Source of the DNA: Syngnathus acus
Lineage: Eukaryota; Chordata; Actinopteri; Syngnathiformes; Syngnathidae
Assembly: GCF_901709675.1 (NCBI RefSeq)
Contig: NC_051108.1
Coordinates: 3,444,631 to 3,508,630 of the forward strand
Length of the DNA stretch: 64,000 nt
Direction of reading: 5' to 3'
Every line of letters begins with the position of its first letter. Position 1 is the first letter of the stretch. Of this stretch, positions 51,001 to 64,000 are shown one piece after another. A program made the position numbers and the translations under genes. Under the pieces are notes generated by a model that did no database searches, had not been told where the DNA came from, and saw only the letters and a list, made by a program, of their open reading frames with translations.

Positions 51001-54000
51001 AGCTCCGACCTACAAATATTAGTTTGACGCTCAAGTGCACATGGAAATGACATTTTAATTATGAGAAATGGCTTTTTAAACTCTATGCATCTTGGAAATG
51101 GACAGTATTTATTTTCTGTTGGTGTCAGCAATTCTTATTTTTCAAGTAAATAAATAAATAAAAACATGATCCGTTTAATAATACTAATGCACCAATGATT
51201 TGTAAAATGCCCCCCACCCCCCCAAAAAAAATATCTAAGCTATATCTGGGTTGACAGCCCACTTAACAAAATAATTAATGTCTGATTTTCTCCAATTTTA
51301 ATGATTTTCCACAAGCTACAAAGTTAATATAACCGCATAGGTTTATCTTTTTTGAATCTTGAATTGCATGCTTTTTTGACCTAGGAGTAAATTTAAATAA
51401 TTCATGAAGTACTTAGTTCACTGAATTACATTTGTCATTAACTTTGTTTTGGCTCACTGACTTTAGCAATATTGTACTTAAAGTAATCTATCATTACTCA
51501 CATTAAATATAATTACCAATTAGCCAATTTACAAATATAAACTTAATGTGATCATAGCAAATAAACACATTTGATTTAATTTCTTGTAATGCATTCTTTT
51601 TGACACTTTAAAAAATGTTCTACTTTCTGTCACAGTTACCCACCCCAAAAAAAAAAAAGTTGTTGTGGTATTTTTGTTCTAACAAATTGTCTTGCATTTG
51701 CGTGCAGGGGGAACTTGTGTGGTGAATCCGACAGATCTATTCTGCTCGGTACCAGGTCGACTGTCACTCCTCAGCTCCACCTCTAAGTACAAAGTCACCA
51801 TCGCAGAGGTGAAAAGAAGACTGTCACCACCAGAATGCCTCAACGCCTCTCTACTGGGTGGAATACTGCGCAGGTTCGTACAAAAATCACATCAATGTGA
51901 CAGCTATATTACTTTTTTTTTGGTAGGGGGACTCGAGACACCACTTGTATTGAAGCCAATAAGATCCAAAAAATGATAATAAAAATAAGAGGGATATTTT
52001 TAACTGCTTTTTTTTTTCCAGACCAATAGCAAATATTTAGTACTCACCGATACATTGTACTTTTGGTGTATAAAATGTCTTTCAACACGACAGAAATTGT
52101 GAGCCAAAACCACAGATATGTCAAATGACCACAGTATAGCGCCACCTACTGCAGAGGAGGACTATCTGGTCTCCATACTTGCCCATCCTGATAATACCTG
52201 TCAGAATGATGCAATGCAGTTCCACACCACCATATAATAAATATTATGAGTGTCAATTGATCAAACATTTCCTGGACATACAGTATACCCCCCCCCACAC
52301 ACACACACACACACTCTGCTGAAGCACTACACTTCAATGATGTTGAGTTAGAGGGCCCATAGTAATTGCGAGAGATTGTAGAGCACTTTTTAGACGCTAA
52401 TCTATTTAATGAACATTGAAGAGCGTTACATGAGTCTTTGTAGAGCTCAGATAAAAGAGAGGATATGCTAGTAGGGAAACGTTCACAAAGACTATTGGTG
52501 AGTCAGAGCCAAACCATGCTAGGATTAGAGGAACCAGAGGGTCGGCTGTATTATTGATGGGATGGAGAGACAGACGGGCAAAGAGGAGACGGGCTTTGTG
52601 AAATGGTCAAATAAGGTGACTAAACTAAAACATCGGGGGAAAAAAACAATATACAGCTCTGTGCAATGTCAAACAAAGTATTGGCAAATATTTTAGACAC
52701 TTTTCATAGGAACAATAGATTAGGAGATATCATTTTTGCTCATGTGTCATTTTATATAAAGCAAAGCTTTGTTTGGAAATTAGTACAGTTTGATGAATTT
52801 GACTTCAAACCCGATGATCCACATAAATTAATAAGATTAGAACTAAGAAAACCTATATTGTCACATTTCTACATGGAACAGAAAATAAAAATGACATCGA
52901 TCTAAAATAGTGTGTATTTAACGAAAGATAAATGCGCTAACAACAGAGAAGAAGCTCAATGGGAATTACAAAGTGAAAGCGCATTAAATATGCAAATGTG
53001 CTTGATTAAAGAAATGACGGTTATCCTCAAGGTGACATATTATAATTTATTCAGCCTTTCATTTACTATAATCCTGTTGTCATAATAAAATGAAATCTTG
53101 TTCGCTGTATATTGTCAATATTGGAGCCAAAGCGAGTTGTATTTTGGAACAATTCCCAAGAAACCGAAAGTCCGAATATTCTAAAAATATGGAAGACGTG
53201 ATGCTAAATTTGTTGACTCTTCCACAGAGCCAAGTCAAAGAACGGCGGCCGGTGTCTTCGGGAGAAATTAGACCGTCTCGGCCTCAACCTGCCGGCAGGA
53301 CGGAGGAAAGCTGCCAATGTCACACTGCTCACCTCCCTGGTGGAGGGTGAGTTAGTTTTGATGTTTTCAGCTTTTATCCTTCCTTTTTTGGTCCACATCC
53401 CTCTTATCACTCTGATGTGTGTATGCAGGAGAAGCGCTTCACCTGGCAAGAGACTTTGGCTACACCTGCGAGACAGAATTTCCCAGCAAGGCGGTGGGCG
53501 AACATTTGGCCCGGCAGCACAATGAGTCAAAAGAAACCAGCGCACGGAAGAAAATGGTTTTGGCTACAAAGTGAGAAGACACACACTACTCCACCCATGT
53601 ACACAAAATAAACCGTGATTTGCGCTAGACTTGCACTGAGCACGAAAATATATTTCTACAAAAAAAACATTAGCATGCCGATTCCTTGACTCATTTCTTT
53701 TATTTCCGTCAGGCAAATCTGTAAGGAGTTCCAGGACTTGTTAAGTCAAGATCGTTCTCCTTTGGGATCCTCCAGACCGACACCAATTTTAGACCTGGAC
53801 ATCCAGAGACACCTTACACACTTCAGGTAACAAACACTAATGAAAAAAAGATTTGTCATCACCATTGGTGCAGAATTCAAATTAAAATCAACTAATGTGC
53901 CTGTTTGGTCTCCATTGGGCCATTTGCCATTTACAAATGTGGCAACTCTGCAATTTGGTACATTAGGGGGGCTCTTAGCAGAAAGGTCATGTGTGATGTC

Positions 54001-54405
54001 ACCCTTTAGAAAAAGGTTTAACAATCTCCAAGTAATGAATGCTAGCAAGGGACTGGACTCAAATGTTAGCACAGCATGCAGCTGCTTGAAGAAACTCATC
54101 TGATCTCCTACCACAACTTAAATGGGGGAATTTTTCCAACACTATTACCGAGGTCTTTACACTTTCTCCATCTTCTTCTCCCCAACAGTTTAATCACCCA
54201 CGGTTTTGGTACGCCAGCTGTTTGCGCCGCTCTCAGCACTTTCCAAACAGTCCTGAGCGAGATGCTCAACTACCTGGACAAAAACTCAAGCGGCAAAACA
54301 AGCGGACCGACCGATCAACAGATTAACAGCGGCTCGGAAAAGTCGCAGCTCCGCAAAGCGACCGAGCCGCAGAGCAAAGACGGGAAAACTGAAAAGACTG
54401 AGTAG
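45005..54405 (+). CDS. tfap2d: Transcription factor AP-2 delta, complete coding sequence
   Basis: Nuclear sequence-specific factor binding GC-rich GCCN3GGC sites; AP-2 delta is known from midbrain and retinal development. Coding exons: 45005-45043, 45540-46055, 48499-48559, 51708-51873, 53228-53346, 53429-53570, 53713-53826, 54189-54405. They total 457 residues, against about 452 in mammals, with all introns GT-AG. The start encodes [13 protein letters not shown], the delta-specific N-terminus, which fixes the identity. Residues 14-185 form the transactivation region ([16 protein letters not shown]) and lack the PPxY motif, as is usual for delta. Residues about 206-301 form the basic DNA-binding part ([31 protein letters not shown]). 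Residues about 301-420 form the helix-span-helix dimerisation region ([20 protein letters not shown]). The C-terminus ends KDGKTEKTE. The next gene downstream is its paralogue tfap2b. Confidence 0.97.
46252..46302. repeat. Degenerate TCTAG tandem repeat in tfap2d intron 2
   Basis: Imperfect repeats of gtctagt/gtctcgt over about 50 bases. Intron 2 (46056-48498) otherwise holds a C run at 46484-46500, T runs at 47431-47454, and a GC-rich patch at 47800-47910. Confidence 0.6.
49560..49830. promoter_or_regulatory. Candidate conserved non-coding element in tfap2d intron 3
   Basis: The sequence includes tttgatatgctaatgaggat (an octamer-like ATGCTAAT), ccaataatctttgctttag, and gggcatgaatattcacataa. 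The composition is even and non-repetitive, unlike the AT-rich intron around it. POU/homeodomain-type words suggest an intronic enhancer. Conservation is not testable here. Confidence 0.4.
50780..51130. promoter_or_regulatory. Candidate conserved non-coding element in tfap2d intron 3
   Basis: Non-repetitive sequence with gttgattaataataggcc, cagttattaatgcgtaagag and atgacattttaattatgaga, dense in homeodomain-type words. It is flanked by simple AT-rich sequence from 51140 on. Confidence 0.35.
52139..52154 (-). promoter_or_regulatory. CTCF-type motif, reverse, in tfap2d intron 4
   Basis: The reverse complement contains GCAGTAGGTGGCGC, one mismatch from the CTCF core at the first base. Confidence 0.45.
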
Positions 54406-55540
54406 TCCCACCCGCCTGGTCCCCCGTGCCTTGAAGCTGTGTGTGTGCGTGTGTGTGTATATTTATTTATTTTATTTATTGATTGATTTATGGACTCATG
54501 ATGTACACATGGACATTCTAACATCAGTGTGCCATTGCACAATACATACATCCACTCACATAAAAGGGGTTAGAGGTCATTTCAATGTGCAGAATCAAAA
54601 TAAAACCACAAGACTTGACTTTCCTCTGGTTTATCCAAAATGGGGTCACCAACCTTTATGAACATGAGAAATACTTTTGGGGTACTAATTATTGCGAAGG
54701 GCTACACACTACTGAAATAACAGATTAACAGATTTTATCTATGTGAAGATGCGGTTCAATAATTTGTTTACAGAATATGCAACATTTTATTTCTATCAAT
54801 TTCTGCAACTGTTTACATTTTGAAATGCTTCATTCGAAAACATTCCAATGAAATCACAATCACAAGTGAGCTCCTTTTAAAAGAGGCCCTTGGGCAGCTC
54901 ATGTGGTCCTTGCCCACCATGTTGGTGACCTCTGACCTACAACGATAACCATCTTTGATTGGCAAGTTTCTGAAGACAAAATCAGTTGTTAACGCAACAA
55001 ATTGTTTTGCAACATCCCCACTCCACAAACCTTTGGCTTCATTATGAATTTCATCATCTGTGGTATAGCAAAGAATATTTTTACACAAGAGTCTGGTATG
55101 AAGCAAAAGCATGTTCTGATGAGAATTTAGTAAGATTACTTGCTAAATTCTTTTGAGTACACATTGAATGTCCCAACATGAGCTATAGGCTATGACGTGT
55201 GAGTGGAAACATTTTTTTATGAGTTGTTATTTATATGTGGGGGGTGGTTGTAAAGTGCGGGATGGGTCCAAGTCAGCCATTTTGTTACAGTGACTCAGCA
55301 ATCACTATTTCCTGTGCATGTCCATGTCTACCTTTGTACACTCTCGGAAAACGGCAGCTTTAGCCGACACAAGCTCTACGACTTGCTCATGAACATTTGT
55401 AAAGATATATATAAATATTTAAATAACTTTTCTTGTAGGATTTGGACTATATATATGTTAAACCCCTACATTTAAAAAAAAAAAAAAAAAAATGCTGGTG
55501 TTCAATAAATACAAGTTGCTATGTGTTCTATTATTTACTC
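54406..55540 (+). other. tfap2d: tfap2d 3' UTR and candidate polyadenylation sites
   Basis: AATAAA occurs at 54599-54604 and again at 55504-55509; the second is followed by a GU-rich stretch (tgctatgtgttct). The later site would give a 3' UTR of about 1.1 kb. An A run (55472-55491) lies just before it. Which site is used cannot be told from sequence. Confidence 0.5.
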
Positions 55541-56534
55541 GGGCCTCAATGTGTATGCAAACACGGACACGCACACAGTGAATATAAATTAGAGAATTCA
55601 AAGTAAACAGATTTAACTCATAGTTTCTAATGCCGACATTAAATCTAAAAACTTTCTTCGAAATGATGTGAGGAGCTACAAAAGCTTGTTTTGCTAGCGC
55701 TCATGTTTGCTTTCATGCTGAGTGATTTATGTCAACTTAACTGTTGAATTAATTTAAAGAGAAAAAAAAAAGATTAAACAGCGGCATTTCCATCCCACCT
55801 TTGTAGATGGTGTTTACTTGTTAGTATGTTAAAAATGAGGTCACACGCACTATACGTGGCATTAAAATACAAAAAAAAAATCAGTCACAGAGATGCCTAC
55901 ACTGGTTTGTCACATTCACTCAATATCGGAACGCTTCAAGTGGGAAAGTGATCTATCAATAAAGACAGTGATATGTGAAGGAAAGATGTGCCGTGGGTGT
56001 CGTATGCTACAAGTTTGCTGCTATTGTTAGATTTCATGCTGCTACACAGATATGGCAGGAAGGATTAGTCAGAAATTCCTTTTAAGTAATTTAAGGACAA
56101 TTAATTTGTCACAAATAGTCATAATGTTACTCAGTGATAATATTGAAGAGTGATTTTTAAAATGCGATTAAATTCAGATTTTATGAGTCTTTCATAGAAG
56201 TGTCATTTATTAGGTTTTAAAAGTTACGTACTTTTATATTATTTCAACTTTCATATTGTGATGTTATTACTCCCCATGTTATAGCCATGTTAACATTTCA
56301 TTGCCATTTTTTTAACCAAATGATGAAGTAAATATTTGATGATTACAAAAAAAAACCAACTGGAAGTATGTTTAGCATTGGTTCATTTTGTTCTCGACAT
56401 AATAATGAGCACACGTTTGCTTACCTTTTTCTTTGTTGTCTTTGTTGCTATTTGACTTCGACAGGAAGGTACAGAAGAACTCGTCTTCATAGCTTGCGGG
56501 GTTTTGCTCATTAGATCAGCTTGTTCCCAATATG

Positions 56535-56577
<43 letters not shown>

Positions 56578-57390
56578 AAGAAAGCTCTTTATTCGGAGAT
56601 TCTTGCCCAGTTAGTCGAAATGTGTAATTGATTATTTTTCATGTTTTGCAGCCTTTATTGTTTAAATGTGGGCGTTCTATATGTATTGATGTAATTTAAT
56701 AGAACTAAAAAAAAAGTTTCATTTTTTTTAGTTGTATTAAATTACATCAATTTTATTAGCCTCGTGTGAACAGCACGGCCGACATTCTGCACATGGAGAT
56801 GGTCTCAACTTCTCAATACTGCAATATCATAAGTATTACATATCTCAGAGGATAAAGAATCTATGCCTGGGTGTATTGTTATAGTGCATAGTGTTTGTGC
56901 AAATAGTCCTTTAAAATTGTACAACACAGAAATATCCAGTATACGAAGCAAAGCAGCTTTGATGGTAGTAGCAACCCACAAGAGAAAACAAACATCAACA
57001 AAGAAATATCAAGATTCAGACAATATACACCCCCCTCCAACACACACTCAAAAGTATGCAATACACTAAGTAAAAGGATGTTTGTTGTTATGTGTGTGTG
57101 AAGAACATTTAATCTCTGGAGGTAATTTCCCTGCTGATTTGAATCATACGCAAATCAAAATAAACTGAAAAGAGGGAAAAACAACTCATTGAAATTCTGT
57201 AAATGCACTTTAAAAACAAATTAGGCTGAATGTAAATCACATGAATAGTTATAATTCAATGTATTCAATCACATGATGCGATTTTCTTTTCACTACTACT
57301 GTTTGTTATTATTTTTGTTAAGAACAACTCAAGCAAATTTAAGCCCCTTTTTTAAATTGTGTTGACCTGGCTGCTTACTCGTGGTATTTT
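55541..57390. other. Intergenic spacer between tfap2d and tfap2b, AT-rich
   Basis: No coding gene. A pure A run of about 38 bases lies at 56538-56575 and a strong hairpin at 56685-56751; otherwise the sequence is AT-rich and unique. Confidence 0.55.
56685..56751. repeat. Long near-perfect inverted repeat (30-bp stem, 7-base loop)
   Basis: The left arm 56685-56714 (attgatgtaatttaatagaa then ctaaaaaaaa) pairs with the right arm 56722-56751 with one mismatch, around the loop agtttca. It would form a stable hairpin in either strand. It may be a minimal transposon remnant, or a precursor-like RNA hairpin if transcribed. Confidence 0.85.
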
Positions 57391-57391
57391 A

Positions 57392-58449
57392 CTGCCATCT
57401 AACGGTCAAATTATGAACTGCACTACCTCTATTTAAACAGCACTTGCGTTACTGAAAGATGTTTGAATATTATTATAAATTCTTTCATATGGTGAAACCC
57501 TTTTTTTAACTTGCTCCCAGTTGAGTTTCAAATAAATACAAATGAATACAACAAAAAAAGGCCATGTGTGCTATATGTTATGTATGCTGATACATCATGT
57601 GTCAAAGCCCTTCAGGATAATAATAATTCATTAAATAGCAACACAAACATGCCTCCAGACCTCCAGACTGTCATGGCATCTGTCATTGCTAACAGTCATA
57701 TTCTCCTCCTCAGTGTGTGTGCGTGCACGCGCGCGCGTACACGTCTGATAGAAAGCCAGACATAAAAAACTCTTTCTTTGGCAGCAGGTCATTTTGAGGC
57801 TTTGCTTCTAAAACAATGTCAAAAAGGATGCCTTATCCGTGGTTCAATTATCTATGGCGTCACATCAATTACTCCACTAGATGGCAGGAATGCAAGGAGT
57901 AAGAATTAACTTGTCATATTTTATTTGGAAATTACAAGCAACCATTTGGTACCGATAGTTGCATGAATATTGCTGTACCACTAGATGGCAGCGTTTATAC
58001 ACATTTAAACAAAGGAGCGTTGACTGCCGGGGAATGATACTGCGAATTCTAATTCTTAATTTTTCATCTTTAGTCTATCTGGAGCTGCATCTGCCTCAAC
58101 TCTGTGATGAGATAGAGAGATAAGTTGTTCTATTTGTTGCTGCTAGCTTTATCTCCTATTGCCCAGAAAATAAAAATCCAAACTACCAAAATATCATAAA
58201 TCAATATAATTGGAGAGTAAGAAGGAAGATGGCGTGCGGGTAATCTGTCACTATGATGTCTTGCTTTTTTTCCAGACGTGAGGTGTATTTTACACAATTT
58301 TGCAATAATCAATAACCACCTATCCATCCATTAAATATATTTGTGAGGACTATAGACTAAACAGTTTATATTCCAATTAATTTACACTTAAGAAACCCGT
58401 ATGTTACTGTCACAAATATCCAACATGAAACAATAGTGCCACCTACTGG
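57392..58449. promoter_or_regulatory. Cluster of CTCF-type motifs between tfap2d and tfap2b (candidate insulator)
   Basis: There are two forward exact matches, CCACTAGATGGCAG at 57874-57887 and 57978-57991. A reverse exact match at 58437-58449 reads CCAGTAGGTGGCA on the minus strand. A weaker reverse match lies at 57392-57405 (CCGTTAGATGGCAG). The cluster lies 2-3 kb past the tfap2d polyadenylation region and 0.5-1.6 kb before tfap2b exon 1. Such a position suits an insulator separating the two promoters; CTCF occupancy is inferred only from motif. Confidence 0.6.
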
Positions 58450-58811
58450 CTGACAAATTACCTCAACACAAATCTATGACTCAAGGTACCACATATCTTT
58501 TAAACTTCTAATAACGCTATAAATTACATGTACCAATTAAATAGAAGATACAATAATAATTGTATGCGGGGAAAACATTTGTCTACTTGTATGGTTAATT
58601 ACCAAGAGCATTAAAAAATTTGAATTGACTGAATTTGTACAGTTTGGTCTTTGGGGAGCTTTTACATATTGTTGCAAGTATAAATACATGCAATACTTCA
58701 TTTCAAGTGTTATTGTTGAATTTTAGTGAGTGTTTGTATACTTTGTAGTCGTCGTGCTCCCGCTTTTAGAGTCTCTCTGGGGCTTCCCTGTTCATCAAGT
58801 CTGTCTTTATG

Positions 58812-58898
58812 AACAGGGAAGGGGGTGAGACGAGGAGATGGAGGGAGCAGGAGGGAGGGTGGGAGGGAGGAAGGGGGAGAGAGAGAGAGAGAGAGAGG
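58812..58898 (+). promoter_or_regulatory. tfap2b: Polypurine (GGGA/GA) tract just upstream of tfap2b exon 1
   Basis: An almost pure G/A stretch ends 64 bases before the MLWKL start codon. GA repeats at promoters can bind GAGA-type factors and form triplex DNA. A second GA tract precedes the alternative first exon at 60356-60419. No TATA box is seen. Confidence 0.5.
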
Positions 58899-58962
58899 CT
58901 GAGGGATGTGACACTTCATCCTCTCTTACATTCGGTTTACGGACAGCGGAGAAGCAGCGACC

Positions 58963-64000
<5,038 letters not shown>

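Noticed and set aside
52666-52905. 79-codon frame in tfap2d intron 4
   Set aside because: It has a plausible residue mix but no recognised family, no splice context and no tie to tfap2d exons.

Overview
This is a vertebrate window, almost certainly from a teleost fish. The signs are compact introns of 60-140 bp in the first gene, long CA/TG and ATT microsatellites, several families of short fish-type DNA transposons, and clearly vertebrate protein sequences. The species cannot be named from the sequence alone. There is no prokaryotic gene, operon, CRISPR array or viral gene.

Three protein-coding genes are supported, all on the plus strand. (1) Positions 68-2580 hold the 3' part of hadhb, the thiolase (beta) subunit of the mitochondrial trifunctional protein; the first exon or exons lie upstream of the window. 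(2) Positions 45005-54405 hold a complete tfap2d (transcription factor AP-2 delta) in eight coding exons. (3) Positions 58963-64000 hold tfap2b (AP-2 beta), cut off by the window end after about 320 residues. Two alternative first coding exons are visible: one encodes MLWKL..., and a second at 60529-60555 encodes MLVHSYCTA. tfap2d and tfap2b are tandem paralogues with matching exon phases in the DNA-binding region, the same neighbours as in other vertebrates.

Between hadhb and tfap2d lies about 42 kb without a recognisable coding gene. It contains three related hAT-type non-autonomous elements with 8-bp target duplications, four copies of a TA-flanked inverted-repeat element, a nested insertion at 19.5-20.0 kb, retroposon-like tails, and many microsatellites. 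Several stretches look like candidate conserved enhancers, with dense homeodomain (TAAT) and POU-like words. A gene desert beside developmental transcription factor genes usually carries long-range enhancers, so this is the likely role here; it is an inference.

The most interesting signals are regulatory. Four exact CTCF-type motifs occur where about 0.1 would be expected by chance. Three of them, plus a weaker fourth site, sit in 1.1 kb exactly between tfap2d and tfap2b. Others near 7.8 kb point toward oppositely oriented sites at 35.8, 38.2 and 52.1 kb. This resembles insulator or loop-anchor architecture separating hadhb, tfap2d and tfap2b. Also notable are an in-frame 60-bp intron in hadhb that is easily misread as a His/Cys-rich insertion, and a 30-bp-stem hairpin downstream of tfap2d. 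I found no convincing new protein system.
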